Assembly: GCA_021372695.1 (NCBI GenBank)
Contig: JAJFTY010000096.1
Coordinates: forward strand, 1 to 20,979
Reading direction: 5' to 3'
DNA: 20,979 bases
Source of the DNA: Deltaproteobacteria bacterium
GTDB lineage: Bacteria > Desulfobacterota > Syntrophia > Syntrophales > UBA5619
In this document: positions 1 to 6,818 of the stretch, piece by piece
Layout of the letters: each line of letters begins with the position of its first letter
Position numbering within the stretch: the stretch's first letter is position 1
Translations under genes and position numbers: made by a program
Notes under the pieces: generated by a model
Database searches by the model: none
Told to the model about the DNA's origin: nothing
What the model saw: the letters and a program-made list of their open reading frames with translations, nothing else

Positions 1-2
1 CG

Positions 3-1400
3 GGGATCAAGGTGCTGGCCATCGGTCCGGCCGGAGAGAATCTCGTCCGCTTTGCCGCGATCGGAAACGACAAGGGGCACTTTGTGGGACGGACGGGCCT
101 CGGGGCCGTGATGGGAGCGAAGCGGCTGAAGGCGATCGCCGTCCGGGGCGAGGGAAAGCTGACCAAGGCCGACGACGTCCGCTACCGCGAGGCACAGAAG
201 CAGGCGATCCTGGAGATCAAGGATTCGGCCCTGGCCAACTCCCTCCACGCGATGGGCTCCGACGCGAACATGGACATCGGCATGATCAACGGGGACGTGC
301 CGGTCAAGAACTGGTCCGTGGGCGAGGATTTCGACCTCTCTTCGGCGTTGAGCGGCCCGACCCTCTCCGAGACCTACCTCACCCGCGCCCACGCCTGCGC
401 CAACTGTCCGGTCGCCTGCAAGCGCGTGGTCCGCGTCCCGGACGGCCCTTTTCAGACCGAGGAGGGGCCGGGTCCGGAGTACGAGACCTGCGGCACCTTC
501 GGGACGATGATCATGAACCGGAATCTGGCCGGGGTGATCAAGGCCAACGAGCTCTGCAACCGCCTCGGGATGGACACGATCAGTTGCGGCGCGGCGATCG
601 CCTGGGGGATGGAGCTCTTCGAAAAGGGGACCCTGACCCTGAAAGAGACCGACGGCCTCGACCTCGCGTGGGGAAACATGGAGACGGTCCTTGCGCTCCT
701 GCCGCGGATCGCCCGCCGTGAAGGTTTCGGCGATCTGCTCGCCCGGGGAAGCCTGGCTGCGGCGCAAAAGATTGGTGGTGACGCCGTCGACGCGGTGGTC
801 CACGTCAAGGGGCTCGACCTGCCGATGCACGACCCGCGGGGCTTTCACGGTATGGGGCTCGCCTACATGATGTCCAACCGGGGGGGCTGCCACCTCCAGC
901 ACGCGGTTCTCGCCACCGAACAGGGGATGGCCTCCTGGCCGCAGCTTTTCCCCATGAAGGACGACTACAAGGGAACGACGAGCGAGGGGAAGGCGGAGCT
1001 CGTCTTCCATTCGGAGAACTACGGCATCCTCGGCAACTCGCTTTCGATCTGCCATTACCTCACCGACATCCTGAAGCCGGAGACGATCCGGGACGCCTTC
1101 AACGCGATCACGGGGTTCGGCCTCGACTTCGCCGGACTGATGGCGGCGGGCGCCCGGGACTGGACCCTGAAGCGGGGGATCAACAACCTCCTGGGAATCA
1201 CGGCGAAGGACGACGTGCTGCCGAAGCGGATCATGACACCGCTTCTGGAGGGGGCCGGGGCAGGTTCGGTTCCGGACGTGGAGAGGCTCAAAGGCGAGTA
1301 TTACAAGCTCCGGGGGCTCGATGAGCGGGGGTTCCCGAAGGAGGAAAAACTGATGGAACTGGGCCTGGAAGAACTCCGGGCGAAGCTATACCCCCGATAA
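3..1400 (+). CDS. Aldehyde:ferredoxin oxidoreductase, C-terminal part (5' end outside window)
   Basis: Tungsten-bis-pterin enzymes of this family oxidise aldehydes to acids with ferredoxin, or run in reverse, in the cytoplasm of anaerobes. The frame is open from the window edge and begins inside the conserved N-terminal barrel (GPAGEN, then GRTGLGAVMGAKRLKAIAV), so the gene starts upstream; the GTG at 12 is not a credible start. About 465 residues are present against roughly 600 in a full protein. The [4Fe-4S] ligands are visible as CANCPVACK (first Cys codon at 396), and the distant fourth Cys lies in SICHYL (codon at 1050). It is followed 26 nt later by an SCP2-like gene and then an alcohol dehydrogenase, suggesting one operon for aldehyde/alcohol conversion. 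Family assignment is firm; the physiological aldehyde is unknown. Confidence 0.93.
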   Translation, partial: GIKVLAIGPAGENLVRFAAIGNDKGHFVGRTGLGAVMGAKRLKAIAVRGEGKLTKADDVRYREAQKQAILEIKDSALANSLHAMGSDANMDIGMINGDVPVKNWSVGEDFDLSSALSGPTLSETYLTRAHACANCPVACKRVVRVPDGPFQTEEGPGPEYETCGTFGTMIMNRNLAGVIKANELCNRLGMDTISCGAAIAWGMELFEKGTLTLKETDGLDLAWGNMETVLALLPRIARREGFGDLLARGSLAAAQKIGGDAVDAVVHVKGLDLPMHDPRGFHGMGLAYMMSNRGGCHLQHAVLATEQGMASWPQLFPMKDDYKGTTSEGKAELVFHSENYGILGNSLSICHYLTDILKPETIRDAFNAITGFGLDFAGLMAAGARDWTLKRGINNLLGITAKDDVLPKRIMTPLLEGAGAGSVPDVERLKGEYYKLRGLDERGFPKEEKLMELGLEELRAKLYPR

Positions 1401-1426
1401 CGAATCATCTTTCTAAGGAGGAAATC

Positions 1427-1852
1427 ATGGCGGCATATAAGGCGATGACACAGGAGTGGCTCGATGCGTGGAAGGAGAAGATTGCAACATCCGCGGAGTA
1501 CCGCGAGATCGCGAAGAACTGGGAGGGGAGCGTCTCGATCATCATGAACCCCGATCCGGAGAAGGGGATCCCGGAGCCGGTCTACATCTTCATGGATTTC
1601 TGGCACGGCGACGTTCTGGAAATCGCCCTTTGCGACAAAGCGAAGGTGGAGAGCGCCAGATTCGTCATGTCGGGCGACTACGCCCGCTGGAAACAGGTGG
1701 CCAGGAAGGAGGTCGATTCCACCAAGGCCCTCATGCAGGGGAAGCTGAAGCTCAAGGGCGACCTGACCTACGTGGTCCGGAACATCAAGACCGTGAACAA
1801 GGTGATCGATCTGCTCTGCGGAATGGAGACCATCTGGCCGGACGAGGCGTGA
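1427..1852 (+). CDS. SCP2 sterol-binding-domain protein
   Basis: A 141-residue cytoplasmic protein with no signal peptide. It matches the SCP-2 sterol-transfer fold pattern: a central part with VYIFMDFWHGDVLEIAL, then FVMSGDYARWKQVARKEVDS and a C-terminal LMQGKLKLKGDLTYVVRN, which is the characteristic GKLKLKGD ending. Such proteins bind hydrophobic ligands such as fatty acyl chains; no enzymatic residues are evident. The ATG has a good ribosome-binding site (AAGGAGG about 5 nt upstream). It sits between the aldehyde oxidoreductase and the alcohol dehydrogenase, so presenting a hydrophobic aldehyde or alcohol to its neighbours is a reasonable inference, not a demonstrated role. Confidence 0.82.
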   Translation: MAAYKAMTQEWLDAWKEKIATSAEYREIAKNWEGSVSIIMNPDPEKGIPEPVYIFMDFWHGDVLEIALCDKAKVESARFVMSGDYARWKQVARKEVDSTKALMQGKLKLKGDLTYVVRNIKTVNKVIDLLCGMETIWPDEA

Positions 1853-1868
1853 GTCTTAGGAGGCATCC

Positions 1869-3032
1869 ATGGGTTACGATCGCGATCTGTCGTTTGTCTA
1901 TTTCGGTTCGACGAAAATCGTCTTTGGCGCCGGCACCGCGCGCGACGTCGGGATGGAGATGGCCGGTCTCGGCTGCAACCGGGCCCTGGTGGTGGCTGAT
2001 CCCGGGGTGATCAAGGCGGGGCTGGTCGATGGGGTGATCAAGGCCCTGGGGGATCGATACGCAGGGCTCTGGAGCGAGGTGCCCCAGGACACGGGCGTCG
2101 GGGTCGTGAACCGCGCCGCCGCTTTCGCCCGGGAGAAAGGGGCGGACTGCGTCGTCAGCGTCGGCGGCGGCAGCGTCATCGACACCGGGAAGGGCATCTG
2201 TATTCTGCTCACCGAAGGGGGAAGCCTCGAGAACTTCGAGGGGATCCAACTCCTCACCCGGCCGCAGACGCCCCACATCGTCATCCCGACCACGGCCGGG
2301 ACGGGAAGCGAGGTGACCTGCATGGCGGTCATCCTCGACGAGCACAAGGGGCAGAAGATCCTGATCGTGGAGTATTTCAACACGCCGCGGATCGCGATCC
2401 TCGACCCGAAGATGACGGAGAAGCTTCCGCATCTGCTGACGGTCTCGACCGGCATGGACGCGATGACCCACGCGGTCGAGGCGCTCCAGTCGGTGCAGCG
2501 CGAACCGATCGCGGACGGGCTCGCGATGCAGGCGATCCGCCTGCTCCACCGCTACCTTCCGGTCTGCGCACAGAACGGCGCAGACCTGGCGGCGCGCGGC
2601 CAGGTGCAGCTCGCCGCGACCATGGCGGGCTGGGCCTTCGGGAATGCGATGGTCGGTCTCGTCCATGCGATGGCCCACTCCCTCGGCGCCGTCGCCCGTG
2701 TGCCGCACGGGATCGCGAACGGAATTCTCCTTCCCCACGTCATGGCATTCAACCGCGACGAGGCAGCGGAAGGATATGCGATGGCGGCCGAGGCGCTGGG
2801 AGTCCGGGAAAAGGGGATGGATGAGCCCGCGGCTGCCGGAGCGGCGGTCGCCGAGATGGGCGACTTCCTCCGGCGGATCGGCCATCCGGTTCGGCTTTCG
2901 GAGACGGGGGCGAAGGATGAGAACCTGGTCAAGGCAGCGGCGCTCAGCCTCTCCGACGGGGCGATCGTCAACAACCCGCGGATGGTTATGGACGAAGGGG
3001 AGGTTCTTTCCGTCTACCGCGCGGCGTTCTGA
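1869..3032 (+). CDS. Iron-containing alcohol dehydrogenase
   Basis: A 387-residue group III (Fe-dependent) NAD(P)-linked alcohol dehydrogenase, the usual family length. The nucleotide-binding motif GGGSVIDTGKGI and the following TTAGTGSEVT are intact. The metal ligands can be placed as D197 and H201 in GMDAMTHAVE, H266 in VHAMAHSLG and H280 in VPHGIANG, with the spacing typical of the family. The ATG follows AGGAGG and lies 16 nt after the SCP2-like gene, indicating co-transcription. With the upstream aldehyde:ferredoxin oxidoreductase it could link alcohol, aldehyde and acid through NAD(P)H and ferredoxin. Substrate specificity cannot be deduced; the family also includes lactaldehyde, 1,3-propanediol and butanol dehydrogenases. 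Confidence 0.92.
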   Translation: MGYDRDLSFVYFGSTKIVFGAGTARDVGMEMAGLGCNRALVVADPGVIKAGLVDGVIKALGDRYAGLWSEVPQDTGVGVVNRAAAFAREKGADCVVSVGGGSVIDTGKGICILLTEGGSLENFEGIQLLTRPQTPHIVIPTTAGTGSEVTCMAVILDEHKGQKILIVEYFNTPRIAILDPKMTEKLPHLLTVSTGMDAMTHAVEALQSVQREPIADGLAMQAIRLLHRYLPVCAQNGADLAARGQVQLAATMAGWAFGNAMVGLVHAMAHSLGAVARVPHGIANGILLPHVMAFNRDEAAEGYAMAAEALGVREKGMDEPAAAGAAVAEMGDFLRRIGHPVRLSETGAKDENLVKAAALSLSDGAIVNNPRMVMDEGEVLSVYRAAF

Positions 3033-3072
3033 GCCGCGAACGGGGCTTGCGTCTTACATTGTCGGCGCCTTC

Positions 3073-3088
3073 AGGGATCGCGATCCCT
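3073..3088. repeat. Perfect 16-bp palindrome
   Basis: AGGGATCGCGATCCCT reads identically on both strands and lies 41 nt after the alcohol dehydrogenase stop. There is no loop, and the nearest T-run (TCTTTTT) starts 13 nt later, so it is a poor classical terminator. It could be a dimeric regulator site or part of the repeat-rich spacer. Confidence 0.5.
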
Positions 3089-3111
3089 CCGCGCGCTGGA
3101 TCTTTTTCGAC

Positions 3112-3176
3112 CCTGTCCTTCGGCAGGCTCAGGACAGGCTATGGCGCCTTTCTGTCATGGTGAGCTTGTCGAACCA
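3112..3176. repeat. REP-like repeat element in the spacer
   Basis: The 322-nt gene-free stretch 3033-3354 holds this element and the palindrome at 3073. The 8-nt arms CCTGTCCT (3112-3119) and AGGACAGG (3131-3138) enclose an 11-nt loop. About 20 nt later TGGTGAGCTTGTCGAACCA (3158-3176) carries a shorter inverted repeat. Sequences of the type CAGGCTCAGGACAGG and GAGCTTGTCGAACCA resemble extragenic palindromic elements dispersed in many environmental bacterial genomes. The remainder (about 3180-3340) shows only small GC-rich hairpins such as GCGCTTCGCGC and no convincing gene. Confidence 0.6.
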
Positions 3177-3354
3177 CGCGCTTCGCGCTCAGACAACGTC
3201 TTTGCGGACGCTTCGCTGCGGGAGGCATGGTGCCCGAAAAACCTCCAATGCGCGCCCCCGGGATGCGATCCTCAGGCGCGTTGGCCTTGCCTGTCTTTTC
3301 ACGACGGGCGACGTAGGGAGCGGCTCGGCTGGTCCATTTCAAGGGGGGGAGACC

Positions 3355-3774
3355 ATGGAAACGGGATTCATCGAAAATCGGGCCACGGAGCTTCCCTTTG
3401 CCGGGATCCTCGCGGATCTGCTGACGGCGAACCTGACACAGCGTCCGGAGAAGCGGGCCGTTTTCGAGAGGATGCGGGGCAGTGTGGGGATCGAGCTTCA
3501 GGACATCGAAGCGGCGGTGACCCTGGCCTTTGCGGCTGGAAAACTCCGGATCACGGAGGGAATTGACGGTTCTCCGGAGATCGTCATCCGGACGACCTCC
3601 GACCGGGTCATGGATCTCAATGCGCTCAGGATCGTCGGCGGGCTCCCCTGGTACTTTGACGAGGCGGGCCGGCGGGTCCTGGCCCATCTCTTCGCGGGCC
3701 GGCTCAAAATCTCCGGAATGTTTGCTCACCTTGTTTTGCTCACCCGATTGACAAAGATCATGTCTGTCATGTAA
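3355..3774 (+). CDS. SCP2-like lipid-binding domain protein
   Basis: A 139-residue protein starting at an ATG preceded by a strong AAGGGGGGGA ribosome-binding site. No signal peptide or membrane segment is seen. The pattern VTLAFAAGKLRITEG, followed by a short acidic beta region and a C-terminal LFAGRLKISGMFAHLVLLTRL, resembles the SCP2 fold with its closing G-K/R-L-K-I-x-G strand and helix. It is clearly diverged from the SCP2-like gene at 1427. It is the first gene of a likely unit with the sensor kinase downstream, so a hydrophobic-ligand role in sensing or delivery is possible. The family assignment is moderate and the function inferred. Confidence 0.65.
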   Translation: METGFIENRATELPFAGILADLLTANLTQRPEKRAVFERMRGSVGIELQDIEAAVTLAFAAGKLRITEGIDGSPEIVIRTTSDRVMDLNALRIVGGLPWYFDEAGRRVLAHLFAGRLKISGMFAHLVLLTRLTKIMSVM

Positions 3775-3880
3775 GGGAAGTCCCGATGGCGGACCGTTGA
3801 GCGATCCATCTCCGCCGGCGGGGCCCGTGCAGCGGTCGACCTCCGGCGCTTCCGGTCGATCAGAAGAGAACCATGTCATC

Positions 3881-5698
3881 ATGAAAGCTCCTGCAAGAAT
3901 ACCAAGGCCACATGGAAAAGGGGATGACGCCCGGGAGATCCACCGTGCCGTTTTCGAGGCGTCGGAGGACGCATTCCTGCTGGGAACGGAGGACGGACTT
4001 ATCTGCGAGTGCAATCAGGCGGCCTGCAGGCTTTACGGATACTCCCGCAGGGAGATCCTGAAGAGGCGGCTGACCGATCTTCTCCCGGAGCAGCTTGCAG
4101 AAATCTTTCCCAACGTCATGGCGGAAGAGGCAACGACCGGCGGGGCCTTCGTGTGGAGGAGCGGCAGGAGGAAAGACGGTCAGATCTTCCCGGCCCGGAT
4201 CAGCACGCAGCTGATCCGTATCCGGCGCAAGCGGCACATCCTTGTCTGCGTCCGAAATCTCTTCATCAGGAAAGCCTCACGAGTTGAGGGCGAGGAGAAT
4301 CTCCCCCAGAAGAAGGATCAGGACATCCCCGTTTATACGGTCACCTGGCAGTTCCTGGATGGCGATTTCGTCATGGTCGGCTGCAACATGGCCACGGAGG
4401 ATTTTACAAACGTGGCCATCAGCGACTTCATCGGCAAAAAGGCGAGCGAGATCTACCGGGACAGGCCTGATATCCTGGAGGACCTGTGGGGCTGCCTCAA
4501 GCGGCAGACTGTCCTCAAAAGGAAGATGCCGTACCGGATGTTCACGACCGGGGAAGAGAGGAACATTGCCAGTACCTATGTTTACATGCCCCCCAACCTG
4601 ATTCTGATCCACCTGCGGGATATCACGGATCGGGAGACGGCGCTGGACGCCCTCCGCGAGAGCGAGCAGCGCCTGAAGAGCCAGTACTTGTGCATGCCCG
4701 TTCCCACCATTACCTGGAGAATCCACGGGGAGGATTATCACCTCATGGATTACAACATGGCCATGGAGGAGTTTACCGACGGGCTGATCGTCGGGTATGT
4801 CGGAAGATCCGCCGGAGACATCTACGCGGGTCGGCCGGACATTCTCCTGGATTTCCGACGATGCGTCACAGACAGAATCATCGTAAGAAGGGAAATGCGC
4901 TACCGGATGTTCACGACCGGCTCCGAAAAAACGATCGTGATGACCTCCGCCTATATTCCGCCGAACCTGATCATGTGCCACATGGACGATATCACGGAGG
5001 CCAAGGCGGCCCAGGACGAGCTTCGCAAATCGGAGCGGAACCTGAAAATCCTCTCTTCCCAGCTTTTCAATGCCGAGGAGACGATCCGCAAACGGATCGC
5101 GTTGGAGCTTCACGACAGCATCGGCCAGTACCTCAGCACGATCAAATTCAATGCCGAAGGCAGTCTGAATCTAATGATGACGGGCAGCCGGGATGAGGGC
5201 GTGAAATCCCTTACGGCCGGGATTCCGCTGATCCAGCAGGCCATCGAGGAGGTGCGCAAAATCTCCATGGATTTGCGTCCATCGAGCCTGGACGATCTGG
5301 GCGTTCTGGCGACGATCTCCTGGTTCTGCCGGGAATTCAAAAAGGTCTATGGCGGAATCGACATCGAAAAACAGATCCGTGTCGAGGAGGTGGACATTCC
5401 CGATCCTTTGAAGATCGTCATCTACCGTGTCTTCCAGGAAGCCCTGAACAATGCGGCCAAACACAGCCGGGCGCAGAGGATCCTGATCCGTGTGCGCCGG
5501 GTCTCCGGAGAGCTTGAACTGTCGGTTCGGGACAACGGGAGTGGATTCGACGTCGAAGCGGCGCTGGTCAAGGACGGTCTGACCCGGGGTCTGGGGCTTG
5601 CAAGCATGCGTGAGCGGGTCGAGCTCTCGGAAGGGGTTTTCTCGATCGAGTCGAGACCGGGCCGGGGGACTGCGATCCGGGCCAGGTGGCGGACCTGA
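3881..5698 (+). CDS. Soluble multi-PAS histidine kinase, NarX/DegS-type (HisKA_3)
   Basis: A cytoplasmic sensor kinase of about 605 residues without transmembrane segments. PAS1 covers about residues 20-123. Two further PAS domains at about 150-250 and 273-370 are near copies of each other (both contain YRMFTTG, PPNLI and RPDIL). The dimerisation helix carries ALELHDSIGQ with the phosphorylatable H411. The ATPase domain has the N-box EALNNAAKHS, the G1 box VRDNGSGFD and the G2 box GLGLASMRERVE. The ATG at 3881 was preferred; the frame stays open to a TTG at 3797, but those 28 codons encode a low-complexity Pro/Ser stretch. It converges with a NarL-type regulator ending 4 nt away, its probable partner. 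The absence of membrane segments suggests an intracellular redox, metabolite or haem signal. Confidence 0.9.
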   Translation: MKAPARIPRPHGKGDDAREIHRAVFEASEDAFLLGTEDGLICECNQAACRLYGYSRREILKRRLTDLLPEQLAEIFPNVMAEEATTGGAFVWRSGRRKDGQIFPARISTQLIRIRRKRHILVCVRNLFIRKASRVEGEENLPQKKDQDIPVYTVTWQFLDGDFVMVGCNMATEDFTNVAISDFIGKKASEIYRDRPDILEDLWGCLKRQTVLKRKMPYRMFTTGEERNIASTYVYMPPNLILIHLRDITDRETALDALRESEQRLKSQYLCMPVPTITWRIHGEDYHLMDYNMAMEEFTDGLIVGYVGRSAGDIYAGRPDILLDFRRCVTDRIIVRREMRYRMFTTGSEKTIVMTSAYIPPNLIMCHMDDITEAKAAQDELRKSERNLKILSSQLFNAEETIRKRIALELHDSIGQYLSTIKFNAEGSLNLMMTGSRDEGVKSLTAGIPLIQQAIEEVRKISMDLRPSSLDDLGVLATISWFCREFKKVYGGIDIEKQIRVEEVDIPDPLKIVIYRVFQEALNNAAKHSRAQRILIRVRRVSGELELSVRDNGSGFDVEAALVKDGLTRGLGLASMRERVELSEGVFSIESRPGRGTAIRARWRT

Positions 5699-5702
5699 TT
5701 TT

Positions 5703-6359
5703 TTATCCCGCTGTCAGGCCATGCTCGATGGCGAAGGCCGTCAGGGCCGCTGCGCTGTGCAGATCGAGTTTTTTCATGAGATTGTCCCGGTGTTTCTCCA
5801 CAGTCTTGACGCTGATGCACAGACAGTCGGCGATTTCCCTGTTCCGGTAATTCTCGGCAATCAGCTTGAGGATCTCTCTTTCCCTTTGGGTGAGGGTGTC
5901 CAGGGCCGACCGGGGGGCGCCGGCCGTCTTCTTCGCGTCCAGATAACCCTGGATCACTTTTTCGGAAATGCCCGGACTCAGGTAACGCTTGCCGTCGAGG
6001 ACGTTGTGCACGGCCATGACGAGTTCCGCGTGGGACGATTCCTTCAGGACATAGCCGTCAGCTCCGGCCCGGAGGCTTGCCAGGACATACTCCTCCGTCT
6101 TGTGAACCGTCAGGACCAGAACCCGGGTGTCGGGGTGATCCCGTTTGATCTCCCGGATCGCCTCCATCCCGTTCATCCGGGGCATCGTCAGATCCATCAG
6201 GATCATGTCCGGCATCAGCTCCCGGGCCCGGTGGATGGCCTCCAGTCCGTCCTGAGCCTCTCCGACGATCTCGATCCTGGGATCGGGCGAAAGGAGGGCT
6301 TTCAAGCCCTCCCGCAGGATGGTATGGTCCTCGGCGATGACGATTCTTTTCTTTTTCAC
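5703..6359 (-). CDS. NarL/LuxR-family response regulator
   Basis: A 218-residue two-domain regulator. The receiver domain has the acidic pair E10/D11, phosphoacceptor D56 in ILMDLTMP, T84 and K106 in YVLKE. The C-terminal LuxR-type helix-turn-helix reads [14 protein letters not shown] then [18 protein letters not shown]. The GTG at 6359 is preferred as start because GAGG lies 5 nt upstream and the receiver domain begins at once; the open frame runs about 96 codons further upstream but is not domain-like. It is tail-to-tail with the HisKA_3 kinase, the kinase class that normally phosphorylates NarL-type regulators, and its upstream region faces the molybdoenzyme operon. Autoregulation and control of the divergent respiratory operon are inferences. 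Confidence 0.92.
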   Translation of the reverse strand: MKKKRIVIAEDHTILREGLKALLSPDPRIEIVGEAQDGLEAIHRARELMPDMILMDLTMPRMNGMEAIREIKRDHPDTRVLVLTVHKTEEYVLASLRAGADGYVLKESSHAELVMAVHNVLDGKRYLSPGISEKVIQGYLDAKKTAGAPRSALDTLTQREREILKLIAENYRNREIADCLCISVKTVEKHRDNLMKKLDLHSAAALTAFAIEHGLTAG

Positions 6360-6818
6360 GATTTCCTCTTTTGATGCTGTGGTACGGCCCTGCCCCGTTC
6401 CCATCGGACCATCTTTTCCCATCAGTTTCAGGACGCCGATGTCGCCGAATTTAGGATGATATCCACCTTCATGGCGGGCTCTGTGGGCCTGTGTATCATG
6501 CCTTCCTTGGCGAGTAAAGGATGAAAAGAAACACTCCATCCAGGGTTTCCCTCTTTGCCGGGAGGGAGCCGGGGAGCGGGTCGGGTGACGATATCCCGAT
6601 CCGGCTCCAAGAATACGTATAACCCAGCTGCGAAATGGGGTCTTCACCTTATTGTCCCGAATTCCAACTGGCCGTTAGGATGACTGCCCGTAAGGGATTG
6701 TGCCGATACGGAAGCAGACGGCCACGCCGGCTTCCGTACCCGAGAAGGTCAAATGGCTGGCGAGCTGGACCAGTCGGTGTCATGAACGATCATTTTCAAA
6801 AGAGACGAGGTGTGGAAA
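6360..6818. other. Divergent intergenic control region
   Basis: 459 nt lie between the starts of the minus-strand response regulator and the plus-strand molybdoenzyme. No convincing gene was found. The notable structure is the inverted repeat at 6707-6738. TACGTA occurs within GAATACGTATAACC near 6633. No promoter could be assigned confidently. The region must contain the promoters of both flanking transcripts. Confidence 0.6.
6707..6738. promoter_or_regulatory. Inverted repeat upstream of the molybdoenzyme operon
   Basis: Perfect 9-nt arms TACGGAAGC (6707-6715) and GCTTCCGTA (6730-6738) are separated by 14 nt, and the right arm ends 80 nt before the molybdoenzyme start. It has no T-run, so termination is unlikely. 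It could be a binding site for a dimeric regulator, for example the adjacent NarL-type protein, or an mRNA leader hairpin. Confidence 0.45.

Noticed and set aside
1785..2885. 366-codon minus-strand frame opposite the alcohol dehydrogenase
   Set aside because: The plus strand carries a complete iron alcohol dehydrogenase with metal ligands; the reverse frame is His/Arg/Asp-rich and domain-free.
5598..6374. 258-codon plus-strand frame opposite the response regulator
   Set aside because: The minus strand shows a complete receiver and LuxR-type DNA-binding domain; the plus frame is its shadow.
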